Part shown: positions 34,809 to 43,301 of the stretch, one piece after another
Position numbering within the stretch: the stretch's first letter is position 1
Layout: the number at the start of each line of letters is the position of its first letter
Assembly: GCA_026392255.1 (NCBI GenBank)
Contig: JAPLCJ010000002.1
Span: 1-46,168 of the forward strand
Direction of reading: 5' to 3'
DNA from: Solirubrobacterales bacterium
GTDB lineage: Bacteria > Actinomycetota > Thermoleophilia > Solirubrobacterales > Solirubrobacteraceae
Length of the DNA: 46,168 nucleotides
The notes under the pieces: generated by a model
Told to the model about the DNA's origin: nothing
Database searches by the model: none
Seen by the model: the letters and a program-made list of their open reading frames with translations, nothing else
Made by a program: the position numbers and the translations under genes

Positions 34809-35983
34809 AGTCCAGTAGCCGTCTTGACCTAATCCCGCCGTACCTCTTTGCCGAGCTTGAACGCAAAATCGCCGAGAAGAAAGCCGCCGGCATCGATGTG
34901 ATCTCGCTCGGCATTGGCGATCCCGACACGCCAACATTCCCAGCCGTGGTAGCTGCTGGACAGGAGGCCCTGGCTGATCCCTCAACCCACCAGTACCCGT
35001 CAAACAGGGGACGCGCTGAATTTCGCGATGCCGTCTCCGACTTCTACTCACGACGGTTCGGGGTCGCGCTCGATTCCGAGACTGAGGTCATTCCAGCCAT
35101 TGGCGCCAAGGAGTGCATCTTCAACCTCAGCCTTGCCTTCCTCGATGAGGACGGGATCGCCCTCGCATCCGATCCTGGCTACCCGGTCTACACAGCCGGT
35201 CCCAAACTTGTGGGGGCTGACGCCCATCTGATGCCGTTGTTGCCAGAGCTCGGGTTTGTCCCTGACCTTGACTCCATCCCGGCTGATGTCGCGCAGCGAA
35301 CACGATTGATGTTCTTCAACTACCCGAACAATCCAACTGGCGCAATTGCACCGGAAGGGTTCTTTGAAAAGGTCGTTGCCTTCGCTCGCGAGCACAACAT
35401 TCTCGCCGTTCATGACAACGCTTACAGCGAAACCACATACGACGGTTACGTCGCGCCGAGCTTCCTCGCCACACCAGGCGCTAAGGAAATTGGGGTTGAG
35501 GTGTTCTCCCTCTCAAAGGGCTGGAACATGACGGGCTGGCGATGCGCGGCTATGGTCGGTAACGCCGACGCCATCGCCGCATATTGGAAGCTCAAGAGCA
35601 ACGTTGACAGCGGTCTGTTCGAGGCGATTCAGCTTGCGGGCGCCAGAGCTTTGCAGCCCGATATGGCCCTTGAGGTGGACCGGATGTGCGAGCTCTACAC
35701 ACGAAGGCGGGACCTAGTCTGTGACGCTCTCGCCGCGGCCGGGGTTGAGGTCACGGCACCAAAGGGAACCATCTATATCTGGGCTCCTGTCCCGGACGGC
35801 TATGCGAGCGCTGCTGAGTACTGTGAGTACGTGCTCGAAGAAGCTGCGGTTGTCATTTCGCCGGGAGGGGCATATGGCCCAAATGGGGAGGGCTTCTTCC
35901 GGATCAGTCTGACAACACCCGATCATCTTCTGACCGAAGCCGTCGAGCGGATTGCGGCGCTTGGAACGCCCTCTTCAGGATGA
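34805..35983 (+). CDS. dapL: LL-diaminopimelate aminotransferase
   Basis: DapL converts tetrahydrodipicolinate directly to LL-diaminopimelate, bypassing the succinylase or acetylase route. The 392-residue class I/II aminotransferase begins DLIPPYLFAELERKI, a DapL hallmark, with SLGIGDPDTPTF, the PLP-binding NYPNNPTGA, and the Schiff-base lysine K238 in SLSKGWNMTGWRCA. It is coupled to dapF (TTGA) and, with dapA and dapB in this window, gives the complete aminotransferase branch. Related aminotransferases can differ in substrate, but context supports DapL. Confidence 0.88.
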   Translation: MKSSSRLDLIPPYLFAELERKIAEKKAAGIDVISLGIGDPDTPTFPAVVAAGQEALADPSTHQYPSNRGRAEFRDAVSDFYSRRFGVALDSETEVIPAIGAKECIFNLSLAFLDEDGIALASDPGYPVYTAGPKLVGADAHLMPLLPELGFVPDLDSIPADVAQRTRLMFFNYPNNPTGAIAPEGFFEKVVAFAREHNILAVHDNAYSETTYDGYVAPSFLATPGAKEIGVEVFSLSKGWNMTGWRCAAMVGNADAIAAYWKLKSNVDSGLFEAIQLAGARALQPDMALEVDRMCELYTRRRDLVCDALAAAGVEVTAPKGTIYIWAPVPDGYASAAEYCEYVLEEAAVVISPGGAYGPNGEGFFRISLTTPDHLLTEAVERIAALGTPSSG

Positions 35984-37280
35984 GGGGCTGAGAGCGCTGT
36001 CATCCCAAGCTGGCGGCGGCTCTAAGGGCACACGTAGAGCCGCACAGCGAGCTTTTCTGATCCACGCAGGGACCGAGGCAAGTCAGGGCCTAGATGAACT
36101 CCAAGAGCTGATGAAGACCGCTGGGGCAGCCACGGTTGGAACAGCAACCCAGACAAGGTCTGAGCCGCATCCCGACTCCTATATGGGGAGCGGTAAAGCC
36201 CTCGAGATCCTCGAGCAGATCAAGGCCACGGATGCCAACTTGGTTGTGGCAGACGATGAGTTGAGTCCGCGACAGGAGCGAAATCTTGAGGAGATCCTCA
36301 AAATGCCTGTGGTTGACCGCACAGCCGTGATTCTCGACATCTTCGCTCTCCATGCGGGATCGGCCGAGGGGAAACTGCAGGTAGAACTGGCGCAGCTTGA
36401 GTACAACCTCGCCCGCATGAGAGGCCTCTGGACCCACCTTGAGCGCCTAGGCGGAGGAATTGGCACCAGAGGACCAGGCGAATCCCAGCTCGAGACAGAC
36501 CGTCGCCTCGCCAGGGATCGGATTTCAACCGTCCGTAAGCGACTGAACAAGGTGCAGTCCAATCGCAAGCTGATGCGCTCAGAGCGGGAACGGACCGAAG
36601 TTCCGCAGATAGCCCTCGTGGGCTACACGAACGCTGGGAAGAGCACTCTGATGAATTGCGTCACGGGATCAGAGGTGGGTATCCGAGATGAGCTCTTCCA
36701 CACGCTCGATCCCACAACTCGGCAGTTTGAACACCGAGGAAGGGCCTATGTGATGACAGATACCGTCGGGTTCATCCGCAAGCTGCCACATCAGCTCGTC
36801 GACGCCTTCGGAGCAACACTGGAGGAAACGATCCACGCTGATGTGCTCGTGCTTGTTGAGGACGGCTCACAGCCGCCCCAGGAACGTCAGGAACGCCGGG
36901 AAGCAGTTGAGGAGACCCTGTCTCAGATAGGCGCGTCCGAACTACCTCGTCTGACTGTTGTCAACAAGCGCGACCTCATGTCGCCTGATGAGATCGAGGA
37001 GATGCAGATTCAGCGTCCCGAGGTGCTGATGCTCAGCGCTGAGACAGGCGAAGGCGTAGAGCAGCTCCTTGAAGCTGCCAGCGCGTCCATCGGCTCGCGG
37101 ATGGAGGAGGTCCACCTCTTGATCCCGTATTCCGAGGGGCGGTTGCTGGATGAGATCTACAGGGTTGCTGGTGACCTGTCTCGCCAATCCGGCGAGACCG
37201 GAGTTGAAGTCACTGCGAAGATGAGGCCTGACCAGGCCGCACGTTATTCCCGATTTGCGATTAACTCAACGCCGCTATGA
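35952..37280 (+). CDS. hflX: GTPase HflX
   Basis: HflX is a ribosome-associated GTPase that splits stalled ribosomes. The 442-residue protein has the N-terminal HflX domain (ELMKTAGAATVGT, DDELSPRQERNLEE, DRTAVILDIFALHA), the signature GGGIGTRGPGESQLETDRR, and the G domain with GYTNAGKS and DTVGFIRKLP. The start is unclear: TTG 35952 overlaps dapL by 32 bases, TTG 35961 overlaps less, and no ATG is in frame nearby. Its end overlaps dut as ATGA. Confidence 0.93.
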   Translation: MRRLERPLQDEGLRALSSQAGGGSKGTRRAAQRAFLIHAGTEASQGLDELQELMKTAGAATVGTATQTRSEPHPDSYMGSGKALEILEQIKATDANLVVADDELSPRQERNLEEILKMPVVDRTAVILDIFALHAGSAEGKLQVELAQLEYNLARMRGLWTHLERLGGGIGTRGPGESQLETDRRLARDRISTVRKRLNKVQSNRKLMRSERERTEVPQIALVGYTNAGKSTLMNCVTGSEVGIRDELFHTLDPTTRQFEHRGRAYVMTDTVGFIRKLPHQLVDAFGATLEETIHADVLVLVEDGSQPPQERQERREAVEETLSQIGASELPRLTVVNKRDLMSPDEIEEMQIQRPEVLMLSAETGEGVEQLLEAASASIGSRMEEVHLLIPYSEGRLLDEIYRVAGDLSRQSGETGVEVTAKMRPDQAARYSRFAINSTPL

Positions 37281-37711
37281 GGGTCCGCTTCCAACAGCTA
37301 GACGATCGCGCCGTCCTGCCCGCACACCCAGTGGCCGGGGACGCCGGACTGGACCTCTGCTGTCTTGATGAATTCAGCATGGCGCCTGGCGAACGTGTTC
37401 TGGTGGGGACGGGGATTGCGGTAGAGATTCCACCGCAGCATGCTGGGCTTGTTTTACCGCGCTCAGGACTAGCCCTCAAACACGGGATCACCCTCGCAAA
37501 CTCGCCGGGCCTGATTGACTCGGGCTATCGGGGAGAGCTAAAGATCATCCTCGTCAATACCGATCCCAGCACGCCGTTTCACACTGCAGCAGGTACGCGT
37601 GTCGCTCAACTCGTTGTGATCAGCTTCTCGACGGTAGAAGCAGAGTGGGTTGCGGAGCTATCAAGCACCGAAAGGGATCAAGGCGGGTTCGGCTCGACAG
37701 GAACTAGCTAG
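37277..37711 (+). CDS. dut: Deoxyuridine 5'-triphosphate nucleotidohydrolase
   Basis: dUTPase hydrolyses dUTP to dUMP, preventing uracil incorporation and supplying dTMP synthesis. The 144-residue trimeric-type protein has the motifs AGDAGLDLCC (I), PRSGLALKHG (II), NSPGLIDSGYRGELKIILVN (III), RVAQLVV (IV) and DQGGFGSTG (V). The ATG 37277 overlaps the hflX stop. It ends the + strand group and converges on a small gene with a hairpin between them. Confidence 0.96.
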   Translation: MRVRFQQLDDRAVLPAHPVAGDAGLDLCCLDEFSMAPGERVLVGTGIAVEIPPQHAGLVLPRSGLALKHGITLANSPGLIDSGYRGELKIILVNTDPSTPFHTAAGTRVAQLVVISFSTVEAEWVAELSSTERDQGGFGSTGTS

Positions 37712-37731
37712 GACCTACTCCCGGACCTAGC
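37707..37731. terminator. Possible bidirectional terminator between convergent genes
   Basis: GCTAGG (37707-37712) and CCTAGC (37726-37731) form a 6-bp stem with a 13-base loop, in the 22-base gap between the dut stop and the stop of the minus-strand gene. There is no T-run, so termination strength is uncertain. Confidence 0.4.
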
Positions 37732-37733
37732 GG

Positions 37734-37997
37734 TCAGGCTGGGACTAGTTCGCCGCAGCCTTCAAGGTTGTCCGTCAGGCGGTCCGTTCGTTCCTCGGAC
37801 CAGCGCTCGGACTCAACAAGAAGCGCAATCACTGCCTTAGAAGCCTCAAGAGCCTCGCTACGACCGTCCTCATCGAAGAACAGCACGTCAGCTGTGTGGC
37901 GCAGAGCCGCAGCCTCGTCGGGGCGAAGTGTCACGCCCGACTCAGTGTCGAGAACCGCTACGACCTTCAGGTATGCCTCTGCTCGTTGTGCGTTCAT
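37734..37997 (-). CDS. Small helical protein of unknown function
   Basis: The 87-residue acidic protein looks all-helical, with no recognised motif, signal peptide or membrane segment. It begins MNAQRAEAYLKVVAVLDTES and contains one cysteine near the end. A -10 element (TAGACT) exactly 6 bases before the ATG supports it being a real gene with its own leaderless transcript, although it follows gatD by 42 bases. I do not recognise its family. Confidence 0.65.
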   Translation of the reverse strand: MNAQRAEAYLKVVAVLDTESGVTLRPDEAAALRHTADVLFFDEDGRSEALEASKAVIALLVESERWSEERTDRLTDNLEGCGELVPA

Positions 37998-38003
37998 AGC
38001 GTG

Positions 38004-38009
38004 AGTCTA
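38004..38009 (-). promoter_or_regulatory. -10 element of the small helical-protein gene (leaderless)
   Basis: On the minus strand this reads TAGACT, 6 bases before the ATG at 37997; it lies in the gap after gatD. Confidence 0.5.
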
Positions 38010-38039
38010 GAACGATCTGCGGACAATCGCGGAGTTACT

Positions 38040-38804
38040 TCAAAAAGCGGGCGCGTCGGCCCACTCAGCTCCGGCGACGCTGCGCGCCACACGGTGGGCG
38101 GCTCTCTCTAGAGAGTCGTCAAGTTGGGCCAGCTCGGCCACCGCCAGCCCAAGGGATTCGGCGATCAGCCAGTCAGCGAGCCACCAGTTTTTGGGGAGCA
38201 GCGGCCCGTGCAGATAGGTGCCTAGAGATGCTCCATGACGGAAGCCTTCCTGGCCTGAACTGCCGTCATTGCCATGCCCAGTCAGGACGGTCCCGAGCGG
38301 AGGTGTCTTACCACCAAGCACCGTTCTTCCAGCGTGGTTCTCAAACCCAGCAAGAACGCCGTCGGTGGGGCCGCCGAGATTCGTGCGAATAGCGATTGGT
38401 CCGATCAGGCGACGATCGCCCTGAGTGGTGCGAGCATCAATTGCGCCGATACCGGGGATACTGAGGTCCGGTCCCGTATAGGCCTCGCCGAGCAGTTGAT
38501 AACCACCACAAACCGCTAGCAGGGGCTTCCCTTGACCGATCCAGTCGCCTAGTAGCTCAGCTTTGTGACCCTGAAGGTCCTCTCCGCAGCGCACCTGATC
38601 TCTGTCTTGACCGCCACCGATGTAAACAAAGTCAAAAGTGCCTGCCTCCAGGGAATCACCGACTCCAACGGGAACGAGCGTATAGCCGATGCCGCGCCAC
38701 TCACACCTCCTCCGGAGGAAGTCGATGTTCCCTCTATCCGCATAGATGTTGAGCAGCGTCGGGTAGAGGACAGCAACACGGAGTTCGGTCGGTTTAGGCA
38801 GCAT
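38040..38804 (-). CDS. gatD: Lipid II isoglutaminyl synthase, glutamine amidotransferase subunit
   Basis: GatD supplies ammonia to MurT, which amidates the alpha-carboxyl of D-glutamate in lipid II. The 254-residue CobB/CobQ-like amidotransferase has VLYPTLLNIYADRGNI at the N-terminus, the nucleophile C99 in LLAVCGGYQLLG, and the histidine H199 in LGTYLHGPLLPKN. The start is ATG 38804, overlapping the preceding methyltransferase stop by 11 bases; an upstream in-frame start at 38819 would add five residues. A methyltransferase separates it from murT, which is unusual. Confidence 0.93.
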   Translation of the reverse strand: MLPKPTELRVAVLYPTLLNIYADRGNIDFLRRRCEWRGIGYTLVPVGVGDSLEAGTFDFVYIGGGQDRDQVRCGEDLQGHKAELLGDWIGQGKPLLAVCGGYQLLGEAYTGPDLSIPGIGAIDARTTQGDRRLIGPIAIRTNLGGPTDGVLAGFENHAGRTVLGGKTPPLGTVLTGHGNDGSSGQEGFRHGASLGTYLHGPLLPKNWWLADWLIAESLGLAVAELAQLDDSLERAAHRVARSVAGAEWADAPAF

Positions 38805-39510
38805 GGAACACCACAACATTCATCTCGACAACGCCACCACTGGAGGGAATGGTCAGAGCCTCCGACCGCTCGAAGTGCGGGGCTGCCGCCTCGTCTAGAT
38901 CTGAGGACACCAGCTCGCGTAGACGTTGATATGACGCTTCAAGATTCCCTTGAGCAATCTCTCTCTTCCAGCGAACCGTATGGACCTCTCCATCGAAAGA
39001 GATCTCATCAACCTCGCTACGAATGAGGTCTTGACCTCCTCCGGCTGGGGAAAAGCTGGTCCTAGACGGGAAGCTCTGTCTGCTGCGCCCCAAATCACTC
39101 ACATATGCAACAGCAAGCCGGGTGCCCCTTTGGCATGCCCCGCGCACACTCAAGAAGAAATCACCGAGTTCGCCTTCGGCTGCAATCGTGTTAACAAGAA
39201 GCAACGGGGCGAGAACAAGGTCACAGTCGAATAGCAATTCGGGCTGCATCTGCAGAAGGTCCGAGCAGAGTGTCGTGACTCGGGAACCTGGAGATTGGTT
39301 AGCCCTAAGTGCTGTGAGCAGGCGCTCGTCCCGATCAACAGCAATCGTGGGATATCCCTGATTTGCGATGTTGAGGGCAACACGACCAGTTCCTGAGCCC
39401 AGCTCTGCCACGGGCCCTTTTGCTGTCTCGGCCAAAGCACTCCACACAGGAAGGTCGGCCTCGAAGCCCGCGTGTTCCACGCTGTGCCACATGGCGGCGG
39501 CCGCGGTCAT
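38794..39510 (-). CDS. Class I SAM-dependent methyltransferase between murT and gatD
   Basis: The 238-residue protein has the Rossmann methyltransferase start VAELGSGTGRVALNIA, an acidic end of strand 2 (AVDRDERLL), and CSDLLQM and CDLVLAPLLLVNTI as motifs II and III. There is no membrane segment. It overlaps murT by ATGA and gatD by 11 bases, so it is made with the lipid II amidation complex. The substrate cannot be deduced; a cell-wall precursor is one possibility given the neighbours. Confidence 0.85.
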   Translation of the reverse strand: MTAAAAMWHSVEHAGFEADLPVWSALAETAKGPVAELGSGTGRVALNIANQGYPTIAVDRDERLLTALRANQSPGSRVTTLCSDLLQMQPELLFDCDLVLAPLLLVNTIAAEGELGDFFLSVRGACQRGTRLAVAYVSDLGRSRQSFPSRTSFSPAGGGQDLIRSEVDEISFDGEVHTVRWKREIAQGNLEASYQRLRELVSSDLDEAAAPHFERSEALTIPSSGGVVEMNVVVFHAA

Positions 39511-40868
39511 ATGACCCGCTCCACGAGACCTTCATCCGCCAGTGTCGATCGCAGGTCGAGCATCGCGGTGTACGTAGGAAGTATCCAAAGGGAGCTCTGC
39601 CTTGTCGTAGCAAGTTGGGTGAGGCCAAGGCGAGGATCCCCGATCACTGAGATCCGATCGGCGGGCACGCCTGCGTACCTAAACCGCAGGGCGGCCTCAG
39701 GGGCTCTGGTACCAGAGCAAACAACCGTGTCGACCTGAGACGCGATGTCCTCAAAATCCGCGTCCCAGATCCAGGACACGTCGCGACCATCGGCCACGCC
39801 GTCATTGAGGACAAACTGAATGGCGAGCCGACCTGTCTCTGCACTTAACGCCCGAATCACCTCGTTGGCGCCCGTTGGATTCTTGACAAGAAAGAGCGTT
39901 GCCTCGCGATCGGAAACGGTGAATGTCTCGGCGCGGCCAAACGAGGCTTGGGCCGCAGTGAAGGCCGATGCAACGACAGTGGCTTCAACGCCGACCGTGG
40001 TAACTAGAGCCCACGCGCCAATCGCGTTATACGCGTTGTAAACCCCCGGAACCCCAAGCTCTATGGAGTGCGTACCACTGGGTGCCAGAATCTTGAGGCT
40101 GGACGAGCGTGCCCCATGAAGGGTGACCTCGGACACCGTGAACGTAGGGGTGGGACGCGTCAAGCCGCAGCTAGTGCAGCTCCAATGCCCCAAGTGCCCG
40201 AGCAGAACAGCGCTGTAGACGAGGGGCGAGCCACACCTTCGGCAGCTGGTTGCATCGGCGGCGTGGGGGAGCTGTTTGAGCGCGAGTGAGGTGTCCTCGA
40301 CGCCGAACCAAGTGACTAACGAGGTGGGGAGCTGCAGACCCAACCACGCAATGCCGGGATCATCGGCACACAACACAAACTCGGTTCCATCGGCGCCCAG
40401 CTTGATCGCCGCGTCAATCCAGCGGTCCAGAACCTCGTCTAACTCTCCATATCGGTCCAGTTGGTCCCTAAAGAGGTTGCCGAGCAGCACCGCCCTCGGC
40501 TTTAGCTGGGGAGCGAGCTCTGGAAGCCAGAACTCGTCTATCTCCAAGAGCCCTATCGCGTCAGAGCCATGCTTGGCATGCAGAAGCGCGGAGGCAATTC
40601 CTCCGGCCATGTTGGCACCGGCTGAGTTGTGAGCAACTGACAAGCCAGCTTGGCTTAAGGCGGCTTCGGCCAAGGAAGCTGTTGTGGTCTTTCCGTTCGT
40701 GGCCGAAACCAGAATCGTGCCGGCTCCAAGTCGGCTGGAGATTCTGCTCAGAGCTGAGGGATCAATTGCCAGCAGGACTCTCCCGGGAACGGTCGTCCCG
40801 GCTCTGCCAAGTCCCCGGAGCAAGAGTCCCACTGCTCGAGCGGCCGTGGGGGCCAGCCACTTCCTCAC
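39507..40868 (-). CDS. murT: Lipid II isoglutaminyl synthase, Mur ligase-like subunit
   Basis: MurT uses ATP to amidate D-glutamate in lipid II with ammonia from GatD. The 453-residue protein has the Mur ligase P-loop SATNGKTTT, the LLEIDEFWLPE and DQLDRYGE motifs, a zinc-ribbon-like set of cysteines in SCRRCG and HWSCTSCG (209, 212, 231, 234), and the C-terminal DUF1727 region. The start is taken as GTG 40868, which overlaps the upstream stop as GTGA; ATG 40895 is the alternative, adds nine residues and overlaps by 31 bases. It precedes the methyltransferase and gatD. Confidence 0.93.
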   Translation of the reverse strand: MRKWLAPTAARAVGLLLRGLGRAGTTVPGRVLLAIDPSALSRISSRLGAGTILVSATNGKTTTASLAEAALSQAGLSVAHNSAGANMAGGIASALLHAKHGSDAIGLLEIDEFWLPELAPQLKPRAVLLGNLFRDQLDRYGELDEVLDRWIDAAIKLGADGTEFVLCADDPGIAWLGLQLPTSLVTWFGVEDTSLALKQLPHAADATSCRRCGSPLVYSAVLLGHLGHWSCTSCGLTRPTPTFTVSEVTLHGARSSSLKILAPSGTHSIELGVPGVYNAYNAIGAWALVTTVGVEATVVASAFTAAQASFGRAETFTVSDREATLFLVKNPTGANEVIRALSAETGRLAIQFVLNDGVADGRDVSWIWDADFEDIASQVDTVVCSGTRAPEAALRFRYAGVPADRISVIGDPRLGLTQLATTRQSSLWILPTYTAMLDLRSTLADEGLVERVI

Positions 40869-41743
40869 GCTGATGAGGGAAGCATTACGCGGCATGCATC
40901 AGGCCGAACAGTGATCACCGCTGGTAGGTCGCAGAGTGGGTCGCCATCGGCATAGACCGTGAAGGGCCGATCTGCCTCAATCCGAACCGCTGAACCACGT
41001 CGGACCGTCACCCCGTTCGTGTTGACGTGACGTCCCTTAAAGACGAGAGGAAGCAAGGCGAGAAACCGAAGCCGAGATTTACCCTCGATAGTGACGACAT
41101 CGAGCAAGCCATCGTGTAGATCCGCGTCGGGAGCAATGAACATGCCGCTGCCGTAGGCCTTGGAGTTAGCAACGATGACGCTGAAGCCGCGCATATCTGT
41201 CGACTCACCATCAATATCAATCGTGAAGCGGGCCTGTTTCCAACTGATCAGAGCCTTGACCGCTGCGTATAGGTAGCTCAGCTCACCTGGGACCCTTGCC
41301 TCGTTGGCAATTCGATTGGCGTCGGAGTCGTAGCCACAAGAGGCAATACAGCAGAACGGAGTTCCATTGCCGTCGCCCATGTCGATGTGGCCAGCAGCGC
41401 CATCGAGGGCTATGGCGACAGCTTCCACCGGATCAGTGGAGATGCCAAGGACTCTTGCCAAATCATTCCCGCGACCCCCGGGCAAGATTGCCAACAACCC
41501 GCCGGACTCCGAACAGCCAGCTGCCACAGCTCCGACCAGACCGTCTCCTCCGAGCGCTGCTGCAGTGCGGCCCTGTTGGGCTGCTTCGCGGGCAAGCTGG
41601 CGAGCATGGGGGAGATCACGGGTTTCAGTGACGGTAAAATCGGCGCCTCGCTGCTGGAGTAGGCGTTCCACCTCGACAAGGACCTTGCTGGCTCGTCCAC
41701 CACCGGCCGAGGGGTTGACGATCACGCTGATTGGATTGGACAT
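40865..41743 (-). CDS. Diacylglycerol/lipid kinase family protein (YegS/DgkB-like)
   Basis: Members phosphorylate diacylglycerol, sphingoid or related lipids. The 292-residue protein has the nucleotide-binding N-terminal domain with VIVNPSAGGGRA and the GGDG motif in AALGGDGLVGAVAAG, the LPGGRGNDLARVLG segment, and the C-terminal beta domain ending YADGDPLCDLPAVITVRP. It is the first gene of the murT-gatD group, joined by the GTGA overlap. A role in recycling lipid or undecaprenyl intermediates is plausible but not shown. Confidence 0.9.
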   Translation of the reverse strand: MSNPISVIVNPSAGGGRASKVLVEVERLLQQRGADFTVTETRDLPHARQLAREAAQQGRTAAALGGDGLVGAVAAGCSESGGLLAILPGGRGNDLARVLGISTDPVEAVAIALDGAAGHIDMGDGNGTPFCCIASCGYDSDANRIANEARVPGELSYLYAAVKALISWKQARFTIDIDGESTDMRGFSVIVANSKAYGSGMFIAPDADLHDGLLDVVTIEGKSRLRFLALLPLVFKGRHVNTNGVTVRRGSAVRIEADRPFTVYADGDPLCDLPAVITVRPDACRVMLPSSA

Positions 41744-41751
41744 CGACGCTA

Positions 41752-41757
41752 AGGCTA
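41752..41757 (-). promoter_or_regulatory. -10 element of the lipid kinase-murT-gatD operon
   Basis: On the minus strand this reads TAGCCT, 8 bases before the ATG at 41743, and would start the operon with a very short leader. Confidence 0.4.
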
Positions 41758-41762
41758 TCTGC

Positions 41763-41779
41763 GCGGGGAGCGGCCCCGC
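41763..41779. repeat. GC-rich hairpin in a divergent intergenic region
   Basis: GCGGGG and CCCCGC form a perfect 6-bp stem with loop AGCGG, between the divergent kinase and cyclophilin starts. It may be a regulatory or structural site; no T-run follows. Confidence 0.3.
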
Positions 41780-41826
41780 AGCGCCGCCCGGCGCGACTCC
41801 GCATGGTCGTCTGCCATCATCGCCCC

Positions 41827-42519
41827 ATGAAGTTCAGCCAATCAGCTCTTCCGGCGCTGGCCGCCGCGATTCTTGTCTCCTTTCTGACCGCCTGTGGCGG
41901 CAGTTCCAGCGACTCAAGTACGACCGCTGCTGGCAAGTGTGCCCAGGTTGCCGCGGCCCAGCCTCAGCCGGGCCGACAGCATCTCACTGCACCGACCGCC
42001 TCTCTACCCAAGGGGAGCATCTGGAACCTGAAGGTAGACACCAACTGTGGAACTTTCGTCATTCAGGTCAAGAGTTCGGTCTCGCCTAAAGCTGCTGCCT
42101 CGGTTGTCGGACTTGCCAAGAGCGGTTTCTACGATGCTCTCGCAATCCACAGGATTGCTCCTGGATTCGTAATTCAAGGCGGCGATCCGGCGACGAACGG
42201 AAGTGGGGGACCCGGATATACGACTGTTGACACCCCAGATAACAACACCACCTACTCGCGGGCAACAGTCGCGATGGCTAAGACCGGGGCTGACCCTGCA
42301 GGGGCGGCCGGTAGCCAGTTCTTCGTCGTAACTGGTGAGACAGCTCAGCTACCGTCTGACTATGCAGTTCTGGGTGTCGTGGTGAGTGGAATGGAAACCG
42401 TTGACCGAATTTGCGCCCAACCGATTAACCCTGCGACGACACAGGGCGGCGCACAAGCTGATGGGGCGCCTGCCCAACCGATCGTGATCCAGAAGATCAC
42501 GGTCACTCGCGTTAACTGA
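41827..42519 (+). CDS. Cyclophilin-type peptidyl-prolyl isomerase, lipoprotein
   Basis: This isomerase speeds proline isomerisation in proteins outside the membrane. From ATG 41827 the 230-residue protein has a lipoprotein signal peptide with lipobox LTAC (lipidated C23), a Ser/Thr-rich linker, and a cyclophilin domain from about 60: FYDALAIHRIAPGFVIQGGDP, then TVAMAKTGADPAGAAGSQFF and YAVLGVVVSGMETVDRI. The longer in-frame start at 41731 would overlap the divergent kinase gene and block the signal peptide, so it is rejected. Confidence 0.92.
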   Translation: MKFSQSALPALAAAILVSFLTACGGSSSDSSTTAAGKCAQVAAAQPQPGRQHLTAPTASLPKGSIWNLKVDTNCGTFVIQVKSSVSPKAAASVVGLAKSGFYDALAIHRIAPGFVIQGGDPATNGSGGPGYTTVDTPDNNTTYSRATVAMAKTGADPAGAAGSQFFVVTGETAQLPSDYAVLGVVVSGMETVDRICAQPINPATTQGGAQADGAPAQPIVIQKITVTRVN

Positions 42520-42522
42520 GAC

Positions 42523-43119
42523 TCAGCTCTTAGGTGAGCGGGCGCGCTGCTGGCGACGCCTGCCGAAGAACACGAGTGCGCCGAGTGAGGCGGCTAGAAG
42601 CAAAATGCCGTAAAGCAGAGCCGCACCAAAGGTGACGCCTCCAAGCGGAAGGGAAATGAGCTCAACGATGCCAACGCTGATCGCAATCAGAGTGAAGACG
42701 AGCAGAACAATCGAGATTGGACCGAAGATTCGGCGTGGAAGAGAGGCCGACTTGGTCGGGGCCACAATGCCCATCAGTCGAAGCAGGAACATCTGCCCGT
42801 TGGACGGTGCCTCACTCCCGAGCTTCTGGACTGCTTCCTTCAGATCGCCAGCGCGACGCTCGGCGAGGGCCAGTGAAGCGTCAGCCATCCGCTTGAGCGC
42901 CATCCGCTCCTGGGGGCGGGCAGCTGCAATCGCTTTCTGAAACCAGGCGCGGGACGAGTCTGCGTCATAACGCTCAGCTGCTCGGGCGCCAAGGATGGCG
43001 TAGGCAGCTGACCGGTACTTAGTCTCGGACTCAAGCTCAGCGTCGGAACGGTTTTCCAGATCCTGCATCGCAGAAAGTGCGCTGCGCTGTTCAACTCTGA
43101 TCTGTCGTTGCTTGGCCAT
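42523..43119 (-). CDS. Membrane protein of unknown function with two C-terminal helices
   Basis: The 198-residue protein has an N-terminal cytoplasmic part of about 120 residues that looks helical, with a TPR-like stretch (AAERYDADSSRAWFQKAIAA region), then two hydrophobic segments at about 131-153 and 160-187, and a basic end. I do not recognise the family. A -10 element (TAAACT) lies 8 bases before the ATG. The stop is 3 bases from that of the convergent cyclophilin gene. Confidence 0.7.
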   Translation of the reverse strand: MAKQRQIRVEQRSALSAMQDLENRSDAELESETKYRSAAYAILGARAAERYDADSSRAWFQKAIAAARPQERMALKRMADASLALAERRAGDLKEAVQKLGSEAPSNGQMFLLRLMGIVAPTKSASLPRRIFGPISIVLLVFTLIAISVGIVELISLPLGGVTFGAALLYGILLLAASLGALVFFGRRRQQRARSPKS

Positions 43120-43127
43120 CGGGGATC

Positions 43128-43133
43128 AGTTTA
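43128..43133 (-). promoter_or_regulatory. -10 element of the unknown membrane-protein gene
   Basis: On the minus strand this reads TAAACT, 8 bases before the ATG at 43119. Confidence 0.4.
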
Positions 43134-43183
43134 CGGTTAGGTCGTCCCGCACGCAGGCAGACCCGTCTGGGCAGCTGATCAGG

Positions 43184-43203
43184 GGGCCTCGGGGGCCAGG
43201 CCC
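43184..43203. repeat. Hairpin in the 43120-43301 intergenic region
   Basis: GGGCCT (43184-43189) and AGGCCC (43198-43203) form a 6-bp stem with an 8-base loop. It lies between two divergent genes in a 182-base region with no coding sequence. Confidence 0.3.
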
Positions 43204-43258
43204 TAGGTTTAGCGCAATTTCGATCTAACGCTCGATAATCAATGTTATGTACACCTAG
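43203..43258 (+). promoter_or_regulatory. Promoter region with a flanking inverted repeat
   Basis: GATAAT (43234-43239) is a near-consensus -10 in an AT-rich patch. CTAGGT (43203-43208) and ACCTAG (43253-43258) are perfect inverted copies lying on both sides, as an operator pair would. The -10 would start transcription near 43246, after the ATG at 43242, which favours ATG 43302 as the true gene start. Confidence 0.35.
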
Positions 43259-43301
43259 ATCAAATTGTCATAAAGGCTGTCGGATCGGTGTCCGTAGGCC
43301 T

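Noticed and set aside
41367-42089. Plus-strand open frame of 240 codons over the lipid kinase and cyclophilin starts
   Set aside because: It is antisense to a clear kinase gene, is Ser/Pro/Arg-rich without a domain, and runs into the cyclophilin gene in another frame.
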